From Candidatus Liptonbacteria bacterium RIFOXYD1_FULL_36_11 (GTDB lineage: Bacteria; Patescibacteriota; Minisyncoccia; UBA6257; XYB1-36-10), in NCBI GenBank assembly GCA_001821375.1, contig MHLG01000025.1, forward strand, positions 24,287 to 36,808: 12,522 bases of DNA, in the 5' to 3' direction. The notes beneath the pieces were generated by a model. The model made no database searches. It saw only the letters and a program-made list of their open reading frames with translations, and was not told the DNA's origin. Position numbers and translations under genes: made by a program. Below are positions 1 through 6,470 of this stretch, piece by piece; the first letter of the stretch is position 1; each line of letters opens with the position of its first letter.

Positions 1-27
1 ACTCTCATTTACTATTTTTCTTTCCAT
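1..27 (-). CDS. Possible start of a gene that leaves the window (partial)
   Basis: A minus-strand ATG at 25-27 opens nine codons (MERKIVNES) with no stop before the window edge. A strong minus-strand promoter lies about 95 bases upstream, so something to the left is transcribed from here. Only nine residues are visible, no Shine-Dalgarno site precedes the ATG, and the family cannot be named. The true start may lie outside the window. Confidence 0.25.
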
Positions 28-123
28 TATTTTTTAAATTCTACTAAACGCACACCCTTAATAAATAACAAATAAGTAAGCTGAATGCGCTTTTTTTTAC
101 TAAAGAGACTTAATCTTGTCTTT

Positions 124-152
124 ATTATATTCTAAAACTTTACCTTTGTCAA
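124..152 (-). promoter_or_regulatory. Strong sigma70-type promoter facing left
   Basis: Read on the minus strand: TTGACA (147-152), a 17-base spacer, then TATAAT (124-129), both perfect consensus. The bases before the -10 read TTTTAGAA, a context shared with the pilB-like promoter at 11008-11035. Transcription should start near 117 and leave the window at the left. It lies downstream of the histidine kinase stop, so it drives the next gene and not the kinase. Confidence 0.65.
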
Positions 153-215
153 AAACTATTTAATTCTTCACCTCCAACTTTTTTCCTATAAACAAACTTT
201 TAGTATCACTCTTAT

Positions 216-1553
216 TTACTCCTCCACAAAAACCTCTTTTATCGGTACTAAGCTCGAATTAGTCGGCAAAGTAAAATAAAAAGTCGTTCCCCTATTTAAC
301 GTTGATTCCGCCCATATCTGTCCACCATGCTGCCTAATTATATTTCTAGCCATATACAATCCTAAACCAGTTCCCTCCGTCTGAAATTTTAACACGTTTG
401 TCGCTCTAAAAAACTTTTTAAAAAGCTTACCTATCTCATCTGGCGGTATTCCTATTCCTGTATCTGTAACCGTTATTTTTACAAACGGCTCATTTTTTAT
501 TTTTTCTAAAGCAATTCTCACCTCCCCATTTTTAACATTATACTTTATAGCATTTTCTACGATATTATTTATTGCTATTGCCATTTTTTGCTTATCTATT
601 TTTAAAACAAAATTTTTCTCTTCTGGCCGGTCAAAATATAAAGCAATGCCATGCTGTTTTGCCGATACTAAATGTTGCGCCAATATCTGCTCCATAAAAC
701 TGACAAATTCCACATCCTCCATCTGATAGCCAAATTTTCCCTCTTCAATTTTTGCCACATCCAATAAATCATTCACCGTCTCTAAAAGTTTTACCGCCGC
801 TGTCTTTCCGTTATTTATAATCTCTTTAAACTCTGCCGGCATTTTTTCCTCTCCTGCTAAACTCTCAAAAGTCCACGATATTGCGTTTAATGGAGTTCTA
901 AGTTGATGTGCCGCCACCGTCACAAACTCACTTTTAGAATGCGCCGCCTCAATCTCCCTCGTCCTGTTTCTCACAATTTTCATAAATCCTAAAAGAGTGT
1001 TTTTATCATCTAAAATCTTTACCGTCGTCACCCTCAACTCTAAAACCGGATCTGAAAAAGATAAATCCGCTACCTGCGGAAACATTCCCGCTTCCGACCT
1101 CGCTATCACCACCGGCGCGAGCGACGGAAACATTACCTGCGCCATTAATTTAAACCGCGCCTCTGAAGCTTTTTGTGGCGTAAAATCTTTTCCTAAAACC
1201 TCTTCTGCTTTTATTTTAAAAATTTCTTCTGCCGTTAAATTAAAAACCATTATTTTAAAATTTGGGTCATATGCTATAACCCCATCCTGCAAACTGATTA
1301 TCATTCCTTCTAACTGTTTCTTTTTCAACTGTATCGTAAAATTTGCCTTTGCTAATCGGTAATTATTTATAAATATCACCGCCGCTATTCCTAAAAAAAC
1401 TAAAGAAGATATAAACACTAAATACCCGGGAACATAAAAAATCTCCATCAAAATAATCGCTGTCGCTAATCCCAAAAAAATCCAAAACAGCCGCATATCC
1501 GGCCTCTTTAAATAAAAGATTATTTTATCCCAAATCTTTTCCGAGCTTCCCAT
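216..1553 (-). CDS. Membrane-bound PAS sensor histidine kinase
   Basis: A 445-residue sensor kinase of a two-component system. In order: a short cytoplasmic N-terminus; two closely spaced hydrophobic segments (about 22-40 and 43-62) forming a membrane hairpin with almost no outer loop; a PAS domain (about 83-195); a HisKA dimerisation helix with phospho-acceptor His216 in AAHQLRTPL; and a HATPase_c domain with N-box Asn334, G1 box DTGIGIP (364-370), F box (378-384) and G2 box GTGLGL (394-399). All catalytic motifs are intact. With so little outside the membrane, the signal is probably sensed in the membrane or by the PAS domain. No response regulator lies in the window, so its partner is unknown. 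The start follows a -10 box by 7 bases, which suggests a leaderless mRNA. Accessory gene A and its terminator lie directly upstream. Confidence 0.93.
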   Translation of the reverse strand: MGSSEKIWDKIIFYLKRPDMRLFWIFLGLATAIILMEIFYVPGYLVFISSLVFLGIAAVIFINNYRLAKANFTIQLKKKQLEGMIISLQDGVIAYDPNFKIMVFNLTAEEIFKIKAEEVLGKDFTPQKASEARFKLMAQVMFPSLAPVVIARSEAGMFPQVADLSFSDPVLELRVTTVKILDDKNTLLGFMKIVRNRTREIEAAHSKSEFVTVAAHQLRTPLNAISWTFESLAGEEKMPAEFKEIINNGKTAAVKLLETVNDLLDVAKIEEGKFGYQMEDVEFVSFMEQILAQHLVSAKQHGIALYFDRPEEKNFVLKIDKQKMAIAINNIVENAIKYNVKNGEVRIALEKIKNEPFVKITVTDTGIGIPPDEIGKLFKKFFRATNVLKFQTEGTGLGLYMARNIIRQHGGQIWAESTLNRGTTFYFTLPTNSSLVPIKEVFVEE

Positions 1554-1559
1554 TAACTT

Positions 1560-1565
1560 AATTAT
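1560..1565 (-). promoter_or_regulatory. -10 box of the histidine kinase, probably leaderless
   Basis: A perfect minus-strand TATAAT ends about seven bases before the kinase ATG, so the predicted transcription start falls on or beside the start codon. There is no Shine-Dalgarno sequence. The -35 region is only a T-rich stretch, which is also the U-tract of the preceding terminator. Confidence 0.5.
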
Positions 1566-1581
1566 AACCCAACTCTCATTT

Positions 1582-1616
1582 AATAAAAACCGGCGCGTGA
1601 CTTTCTCACACGCCGG
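1582..1616 (-). terminator. Rho-independent terminator of accessory gene A
   Basis: Arms 1590-1600 and 1606-1616 form an 11-pair stem around a 5-base loop. On the minus-strand RNA the one odd position becomes a U-G wobble. The stem is followed by TTTTTATT. It has the same CCGG/GCG stem and tail as the hairpin after accessory gene B. Confidence 0.8.
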
Positions 1617-1635
1617 ACAATACTAATTTACTTTT

Positions 1636-2286
1636 TTAACTTGCGTAACCAACCGAAAGGCAGTCGGCATCGCAGACGTTATTAAGCCAACAGAAGAGCC
1701 AGTCCCACTTGCTATTGTCATTCCGGTAGAAATAGAGCACAGCGCGGCAACCATTCGAACAGCGAAGAACAAGACCGGAGAAATCCAAATAAGTGATTTT
1801 GCGTTCCCAGTAAAGCCGCTCAAGAACGCTGTTTTCCTTATTGACCTGGTAGTCTTCCCACAGACCGATAAAAACATTCCCGCCAAAACGAATAAAATTC
1901 TGTTTTTCTTTCAGGCGTCGAAGTTTTTCTTCACCCGTGATTGAACTCTCGCCTTTTTGCAGACAAGTTTCAAAAATAATTTTTGCCAGTTCAATCTCGG
2001 TCAGAGCCAGCGAGCGCTGGTCAATATCCTCCTCGCCCGAAAACCCATCGCTATCAATTAGACCTTTCCAAACCGTACAGCCCTCGTCAATGAATTCGGC
2101 GGGGTTGAAAGGTTTGGTTGGAACGAACTTTTTGATAGGAATAATTTCTGCGATCCCACGCAATACCCGTAAAATTTTCCCTAAATCTCCTTGGCGAAGT
2201 TTTGTCACATCGTCGGGAGAAAATCCCGCCTTGGCCAAAGCATCCGCCAACTGATTCATACTGCCAATTGAATAGTCAGAAGACAT
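1636..2286 (-). CDS. Accessory gene A: uncharacterised 216-aa protein with a variable-looking C-terminal tail
   Basis: Function unknown. The ATG at 2286 is chosen because AAAGGAAG sits six bases before it; an upstream TTG (2346) lies inside a leader hairpin and is unlikely. The N-terminus (MNQLADALAKAGFSPDDVTK from residue 10) and the segment around 135-175 (GGNVFIGLWEDY, ITYLDFSGLVLR) look, from memory and unsearched, like an uncharacterised Parcubacteria family of about 200 residues. No signal peptide or membrane segment is visible. The last 40 residues are rich in Trp, Asn, Asp and Cys (Cys 176, 180, 199, 205, 209); between Trp196 and Leu210 nearly every codon ends in C or T. Unlike the backbone genes it has a Shine-Dalgarno site and a leader, and its coding strand is less A-rich, which suggests an accessory or transferred gene. 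It has its own promoter in the 247-base repeat and its own terminator. Confidence 0.75.
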   Translation of the reverse strand: MSSDYSIGSMNQLADALAKAGFSPDDVTKLRQGDLGKILRVLRGIAEIIPIKKFVPTKPFNPAEFIDEGCTVWKGLIDSDGFSGEEDIDQRSLALTEIELAKIIFETCLQKGESSITGEEKLRRLKEKQNFIRFGGNVFIGLWEDYQVNKENSVLERLYWERKITYLDFSGLVLRCSNGCRAVLYFYRNDNSKWDWLFCWLNNVCDADCLSVGYAS

Positions 2287-2340
2287 TGTCTTCTTCCTTT
2301 CTGGACCTGTTCCGCAGAACTCGTCCTGTGCTGTTAGATT

Positions 2341-2359
2341 TGGCAAAATTTATTTGCCA
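2341..2359 (-). promoter_or_regulatory. Leader palindrome of accessory gene A
   Basis: TGGCAAA (2341-2347), a 5-base loop, TTTGCCA (2353-2359). The equivalent element before gene B is TAGCAAA/TTTGCTA: same arm length, same loop length, with the second pair changed on both sides. It lies in the predicted 5' untranslated region, so it could be an RNA hairpin or an operator. Confidence 0.5.
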
Positions 2360-2403
2360 CAGCAGAAAAAAACTTTAAAATCAGTTACTTTCTGCTATGG
2401 CAA
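2354..2403 (-). repeat. Larger imperfect inverted repeat in the gene A leader
   Basis: Arms 2354-2368 and 2389-2403 match over 14 of 15 positions around a 20-base spacer. The left arm overlaps the right arm of the small palindrome (2341-2359), so the two hairpins compete for TTTGCCA. The gene B leader lacks this larger repeat. Confidence 0.5.
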
Positions 2404-2418
2404 ATTGTGAAATTAAAG

Positions 2419-2665
2419 TATCAAAAAACTTCCTATACTATATAACTATTTCTTTATAAGTCAATACTATATTCTAAACTCCTGTAAAAAACACTTATAG
2501 AATCCAATCCTTTTTCTCCGCCTGTCATTCCGGTAAAAACCGGAATCCAGTTATAATTCCTATTATATCCTGAGTTCTTAACGAAGGACTACCTACTGCT
2601 TTTTAACTTTATTTACTCCCCGCCTACCACCTGCCTGCTGGCAGGCAAGGAGTGAACTTTTAACT
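2419..2665. repeat. 247-base direct repeat, copy 1 (carries the gene A promoter)
   Basis: Read side by side, this stretch is identical to 6224-6470 at every base (constant offset 3805). It contains the promoter of gene A, a GTCATTCCGG...CCGGAATCC inverted repeat at about 2524-2548, and a TGCCTGC/GCAGGCA palindrome at 2632-2647. No ORF runs through it. Confidence 0.9.
2437..2464 (-). promoter_or_regulatory. Promoter of accessory gene A
   Basis: On the minus strand: TTGACT (2459-2464), 16-base spacer, TATAGT (2437-2442). Transcription should start near 2430, leaving a leader of about 145 bases that carries both hairpins. A second -10-like TTTAGAATATAGT lies just upstream in the same repeat. 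Confidence 0.6.
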
Positions 2666-2850
2666 AATTTTTCTCGTTTCCCTCGTCTCCAAACTCTAAC
2701 TAAAAAAAACACTTTATAAATAAAAATATTTTTCTAATTTACTTTTTTTATATTCTTTCTTACTTTATTAACCTTTATCTATCTTATTTTTAGTTTCTCT
2801 TTATCTTACTTTTCAACTTTATAGACTTTATGAACTTTTAACTTTCCTCG

Positions 2851-2884
2851 TATATTCTAAACTCCGGTAAAAAACACTTTATAG
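2851..2884. repeat. Fragment of the 247-base repeat
   Basis: Matches 2468-2500 of copy 1 with one substitution and one inserted T, in the same orientation. It sits in the otherwise empty A+T-rich stretch 2666-2900, where no gene is visible. Confidence 0.6.
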
Positions 2885-2900
2885 ATAAAAATATTGCGGA

Positions 2901-2945
2901 AAGCGAGCTGGTATGGTCTTTGACTTTAGTTGAAGTAGCTCGCTT
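2901..2945. other. Stable hairpin downstream of polA
   Basis: AAGCGAGCT (2901-2909) is the perfect reverse complement of AGCTCGCTT (2937-2945), giving a 9-bp stem around a 27-base loop. It is directly followed by a second hairpin (2954-2985). Which strand is transcribed is not clear. Confidence 0.5.
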
Positions 2946-2953
2946 GAGCACGA

Positions 2954-2992
2954 GTGGTAATTTTCTCGCTGGGAAAATTAACCACGTTTTTT
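2954..2992 (+). terminator. Terminator-like hairpin reading on the plus strand
   Basis: GTGGT+AATTTT (2954-2964) pairs with AAAATT+ACCAC (2974-2985, one bulged A), loop of 9, then G and six T. The T-run is on the plus strand, opposite to polA, which ends at 2995. So it either ends an unrecognised plus-strand RNA or is a relic; it may still serve polA transcripts as a 3' end barrier. Confidence 0.5.
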
Positions 2993-2994
2993 AT

Positions 2995-5457
2995 TTATAA
3001 AGTATTTTTTATTTTCTTCATCTCCCCCCAACTTTCCCCTTCTTTTTCTTCCACTACCAAAGGCACTGATAATCTGAAAGCTCCTTCCATTTCCTTTTTT
3101 ATAATTCTCGCCGCCTCCTCTTTAACTTCTTTATCAACTTCAAACAAGAGCTCATCGTGTATTGTTAAAAGCATTTTCACCTCTTTGCCTCGCCACCCCT
3201 CCTCTCTTAAAACTTTATCCACCTTTATTAACGCCAGTTTCATAATATCCGCTCCTAATCCTTGCGTCGGCATATTTATTGTCACTCTTTCCGCCTGTGC
3301 CCTAAACCTTGGCGAAGATGAATTTATTTCTGATACTTTTCTTCTTCTTCCAGAAAGCGTCGTCACATATCCTAAAGTCCTCGCCTCTCTCTTTATATTC
3401 TCTTGCCACCTTTTTACATCCGCAAAATTTTCAAAATAATTTTCAATAAATCTCCCCGCCTCTTCTTTTGAAACTCCACTCGTCTCCGAAAAAGCATTCC
3501 GCCCCATTCCGTAAACAATGCCAAAATTCAAAGTCTTTGCCACCCTCCTCATCTCCAATGTTACTTTTTTCGGCTCTGTCTTAAATATAAAAGAAGCGGT
3601 TGCTGTATGTATATCCCCGCCACTCTTAAAAACTTCCATCATCTTTTTATCTTGCGAAAGTGAAGCTAAAATTCTTAACTCCATCTGTGAATAATCAAAA
3701 CTCAAAAACACTTTTCCTAAATCTGGCACAAACGCCTCTCTTAATGGTTTAGCTCTGTATGACTCTTGTGGCACATTTTGCAAATTTGGTTTTTCCGAAC
3801 TTAATCTTCCTGTCCCTGTTCCTGTCTGCAAATAAGAAGTGTGCAATCTCCCATCCGCTTTCAGCATCTCTAAAATCGGCTCCGTGTAAGTGGACAACAT
3901 CTTAAATTCTTCGCGATAACTTAAAATCAGTTTAACAATCTCATGCTTATCTTTTATTCTTATTAAATTTTCATAACTAGTGGAAACCGCCCCGCCCGCC
4001 GTTTTTTTCACTTTTTCTGCAGAAATTTTAAGCCTCTCAAACAAAACTTCCGTTATCTGCTTCGGAGAATTTATGTTAAATTTTATCCCCGCCGCTTTGT
4101 ATATTTTTTTTTCAAGAGTTTTTACGCTTTCCCTTATCTCCTCCTCCAACTTCTTTACTTTTTTCTCCTCCACTTTTATTCCCGTAACCTCCATCACTGC
4201 TAAAACCGGAACAAGCGGCATTTCTATTTTTTCAAAAACATCTTTCAATTTATTTTTTTCAAGCTCCCTTTTGGTAAAAATAAAAGCTTCCTTTAAATTA
4301 TTTTCTCTTTCCTCCCAGTTCTTCTTTAAAAATCTCTTAAAAACATAATCCGGCTCATAATTTCCCGCATCCGAATCTAAAAGCCAAAACGCCACTCCTA
4401 AATCAAAATAAGGTCCCAAAAGCCCTCCTTTTACCTTTTCTTTTAAATTAAAACCAACCTTCAATTTATTATTCTTTTCAAAATCTTTTCTATTATTTAG
4501 AATAAGCTCAACTTCCCCCAAATCAATATTACCTATTATCTCTTCCTCTTTATAAAAAAGATTTAAATTATTTTTTTCTTTTTCTTTAAAATTTTCCCCG
4601 CCGATTCTTTTTACCAAACTCGCAAATCCCATCTCTTCAAAAAACACTTTTAGTTTTTTATTATCCGTTTCTTTCATCTCAAGCTCTGAAATTTTTCCTA
4701 AATCAATCGGCGCATCACAATCAATCGTCGCCAGCTTCTTTGAAAATATTGCCTCCTTTTCAAACCCAATAAGTTTTTTTGCGTTTTTATCTTTCTCATC
4801 TATGTTTTTAAAAACCTCCTCCACTGTCCCGTATTTTTTTAACAAAGGCACCGCCGTCTTCGGTCCCACTCCCGGCACTCCTTTTATATTATCGGAGTTG
4901 TCTCCCACTAACCCTTTATAATCAGCTACTTGCTTCGGCTTCACTCCAAATTTTTCCTCTACTCCTCTTTCGTCATAAACCGTCATCTCGCTTATTCCCT
5001 TTTTAAAAGTTTCCACTATCACTCCTGCTTCATCATCCACTAATTGCGTCGCATCTAAATCCCCCGTTAAAATAATTATTTTCTCCGCTTTTCCTTTAAA
5101 CCTCTCCGCCGCCGTTCCTATTAAATCATCCGCCTCATATCCCGGCATCTCAAAAGTTTTTACTTGAAACGCCTCAAACACTCTTCTCGCTCCAATAATC
5201 TGCGAGATAAGCTCATCCGCCGCCTTTGGTCTCCCCGCTTTATATTCCCCATACTCCTTTTTCCTCATCGTCTCCTCCGGTCGGTCAAAAAAAGCCGCCG
5301 CATAATCCGGCTTTCTCTCTCTTAAAATTTTAAGCAAAACAGAAGACAATCCATAAAGCGCCCCCGTCTGCTCCCCTTTTAAATTAGTTAAAGGCGGCAA
5401 CGCGTGAAAACATCTGTGTATTATTGAATTTGCATCTATTAAAATCAACGTCTTCAT
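2995..5457 (-). CDS. polA: DNA polymerase I
   Basis: An 820-residue family A DNA polymerase for Okazaki fragment maturation and gap repair. Residues 1-285 form the 5'-3' exonuclease: Asp8, FD58, YEADD (107-111), TGDLDA (131-136), and the helix-hairpin-helix GDNSDNIKGVPGVGPK (185-200). Residues 310-405 are the remnant of the 3'-5' exonuclease: the DxE of Exo I and the Asp of Exo II are not visible, so proofreading is probably lost. Residues 410-820 are the polymerase: TGTGTGRLSS (545-554), motif A with Asp588 in DYSQMELRI, O-helix RRVAKTLNFGIVYG (637-650), motif C HDE (767-769). The polymerase motifs are intact. It begins 8 bases after a TATAAT, probably leaderless. Gene B with its terminator lies immediately upstream, and the gene is flanked at a distance by two identical 247-base repeats. 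Confidence 0.97.
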   Translation of the reverse strand: MKTLILIDANSIIHRCFHALPPLTNLKGEQTGALYGLSSVLLKILRERKPDYAAAFFDRPEETMRKKEYGEYKAGRPKAADELISQIIGARRVFEAFQVKTFEMPGYEADDLIGTAAERFKGKAEKIIILTGDLDATQLVDDEAGVIVETFKKGISEMTVYDERGVEEKFGVKPKQVADYKGLVGDNSDNIKGVPGVGPKTAVPLLKKYGTVEEVFKNIDEKDKNAKKLIGFEKEAIFSKKLATIDCDAPIDLGKISELEMKETDNKKLKVFFEEMGFASLVKRIGGENFKEKEKNNLNLFYKEEEIIGNIDLGEVELILNNRKDFEKNNKLKVGFNLKEKVKGGLLGPYFDLGVAFWLLDSDAGNYEPDYVFKRFLKKNWEERENNLKEAFIFTKRELEKNKLKDVFEKIEMPLVPVLAVMEVTGIKVEEKKVKKLEEEIRESVKTLEKKIYKAAGIKFNINSPKQITEVLFERLKISAEKVKKTAGGAVSTSYENLIRIKDKHEIVKLILSYREEFKMLSTYTEPILEMLKADGRLHTSYLQTGTGTGRLSSEKPNLQNVPQESYRAKPLREAFVPDLGKVFLSFDYSQMELRILASLSQDKKMMEVFKSGGDIHTATASFIFKTEPKKVTLEMRRVAKTLNFGIVYGMGRNAFSETSGVSKEEAGRFIENYFENFADVKRWQENIKREARTLGYVTTLSGRRRKVSEINSSSPRFRAQAERVTINMPTQGLGADIMKLALIKVDKVLREEGWRGKEVKMLLTIHDELLFEVDKEVKEEAARIIKKEMEGAFRLSVPLVVEEKEGESWGEMKKIKNTL

Positions 5458-5465
5458 TTGCTTTT

Positions 5466-5471
5466 ATTATA
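5466..5471 (-). promoter_or_regulatory. -10 box of polA, probably leaderless
   Basis: A perfect minus-strand TATAAT ends eight bases before the polA ATG. A GAGGAGG lies just upstream of it, about 15 bases from the ATG, too far for a normal Shine-Dalgarno. The -35 region is T-rich and poor, overlapping the terminator tail of gene B. Confidence 0.5.
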
Positions 5472-5486
5472 ACCTCCTCGCTCTAT

Positions 5487-5520
5487 AAAATAAAAACCGG
5501 CGCGTATAAATACGCACCGG
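5487..5520 (-). terminator. Rho-independent terminator of accessory gene B
   Basis: Arms 5497-5506 and 5511-5520 give a 10-pair stem with a TAAA-type loop; in minus-strand RNA the single odd position is a U-G wobble. The tail reads TTTTTATTTT. It matches the gene A terminator in stem ends (CCGG...CCGG) and tail. Confidence 0.8.
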
Positions 5521-5546
5521 GCAACAACTACTTTTTATCACCTTAT

Positions 5547-6170
5547 CTACCACTGCAGTTGCGGAACGACCAAACGATTGCGACACTCGGCATCCAAGAC
5601 GGAGGAGAGCCCAAACCGGCACACCTCAACAGAGAGCTCATCGCTGGAGCAGACATCCACGCAAGCAACGAAGAAATTATCATGCGACTTATATAAGAAA
5701 AGGGTCACATAGCAGTCGGTCCGCAGCCACTGGCAATGTTTTTGGACGAAAACTTTTATCTGATGCGGAGTCAGACAAATTTTGCCTACATTATAACTTA
5801 ATTCGCCAAACATTTGCGCGAAAGTGGCATTATCACACATTTCGCGTACGACTACCGGCATTTCGACCGTGGGATGCCCTAGCTCATCGGCGCCGTAATT
5901 CTTGAAGTCGGAATCAATACTGACGAACAAATCTGCCGCGTCCGCCAGACCTTGGCTGCCGTCGGTCGGATCAATGATAAGCGGAGGGGAAATCACTTTG
6001 GAAAATTTCGCCGTTTCCGCTTGAATAAAACAGCCTTCAATAGCGGCCTGTAAATGAAGCCGCAATAAATTAATATTAAAAGGATATCCACCCTTTTGAC
6101 GCAACTGCCGCTTTATTTCCCACAGCTGTCCGTCAACCTCATAATACTGGCCTGCGACTGGTATAGCCAT
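5547..6170 (-). CDS. Accessory gene B: uncharacterised 207-aa protein with a variable-looking C-terminal tail
   Basis: Function unknown. The ATG at 6170 is preceded by AAAGGAG at a seven-base gap and is preferred over an upstream TTG (6212) that overlaps the leader palindrome. The N-terminal part (YYEVDGQLWEIKRQLRQKGG, then LLRLHLQAAIEG) and the end (NRLVVPQL) recall, unsearched, uncharacterised Parcubacteria proteins of similar length, apparently related in design to gene A but with a different N-terminal module. No signal peptide or membrane segment is seen. The last 60 residues hold Cys 153, 170, 174, 184 and 196 and alternate Val/Phe with polar residues, as in beta strands. Composition differs from the neighbours: 5821-5880 is 31/60 G+C, against 14/60 in polA at 4561-4620. 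It has its own promoter (in the second 247-base repeat) and terminator, and sits directly upstream of polA. Confidence 0.75.
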   Translation of the reverse strand: MAIPVAGQYYEVDGQLWEIKRQLRQKGGYPFNINLLRLHLQAAIEGCFIQAETAKFSKVISPPLIIDPTDGSQGLADAADLFVSIDSDFKNYGADELGHPTVEMPVVVREMCDNATFAQMFGELSYNVGKICLTPHQIKVFVQKHCQWLRTDCYVTLFLYKSHDNFFVACVDVCSSDELSVEVCRFGLSSVLDAECRNRLVVPQLQW

Positions 6171-6206
6171 GACGATTCTCCTTTGTAATATAAAATGGTT
6201 GTTTAT

Positions 6207-6225
6207 TAGCAAAATTAATTTGCTA
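6207..6225 (-). promoter_or_regulatory. Leader palindrome of accessory gene B
   Basis: TAGCAAA (6207-6213), 5-base loop, TTTGCTA (6219-6225), lying between the promoter and the Shine-Dalgarno site. It is the counterpart of 2341-2359 with a paired change in the second position, and its outer edge touches the start of the 247-base repeat. Confidence 0.5.
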
Positions 6226-6470
6226 TCAAAAAACTTCCTATACTATATAACTATTTCTTTATAAGTCAATACTATATTCTAAACTCCTGTAAAAAACACT
6301 TATAGAATCCAATCCTTTTTCTCCGCCTGTCATTCCGGTAAAAACCGGAATCCAGTTATAATTCCTATTATATCCTGAGTTCTTAACGAAGGACTACCTA
6401 CTGCTTTTTAACTTTATTTACTCCCCGCCTACCACCTGCCTGCTGGCAGGCAAGGAGTGAACTTTTAACT
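6224..6470. repeat. 247-base direct repeat, copy 2 (carries the gene B promoter)
   Basis: Identical to 2419-2665. The right end supplies the last codon and the stop of tsaE (stop at 6465-6467), so the repeat boundary overlaps a housekeeping gene. The left end abuts the leader palindrome of gene B. Confidence 0.9.
6242..6269 (-). promoter_or_regulatory. Promoter of accessory gene B
   Basis: Same as in copy 1: TTGACT (6264-6269), 16-base spacer, TATAGT (6242-6247), minus strand. The predicted start near 6235 gives a leader of about 65 bases containing the palindrome and Shine-Dalgarno site. Confidence 0.6.

Noticed and set aside
80..110. Plus-strand terminator at AAGCTGAATGCGCTT followed by T8
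   Set aside because: The stem is only four base pairs and no plus-strand gene precedes it.
1623..1886. An 87-codon minus-strand reading frame overlapping the end of accessory gene A
   Set aside because: It overlaps gene A in another frame, has no Shine-Dalgarno site and no recognisable features, and does not extend a broken gene; gene A already ends cleanly before its terminator.
2954..3439. A 161-codon plus-strand reading frame across the end of polA
   Set aside because: It is the antisense image of the conserved polymerase motifs; its start lies inside a hairpin and its composition is simply the complement of polA.
1636..6170. A complete diversity-generating retroelement
   Set aside because: No reverse transcriptase gene and no template repeat are present in the window, and gene B's tail lacks the codon bias; only the tail of gene A is suggestive, so this stays a hypothesis.
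2419..6470. CRISPR array or insertion sequence
   Set aside because: The repeats are 247 bases long and kilobases apart with no spacers; there is no transposase and no terminal inverted repeat bounding either cassette.
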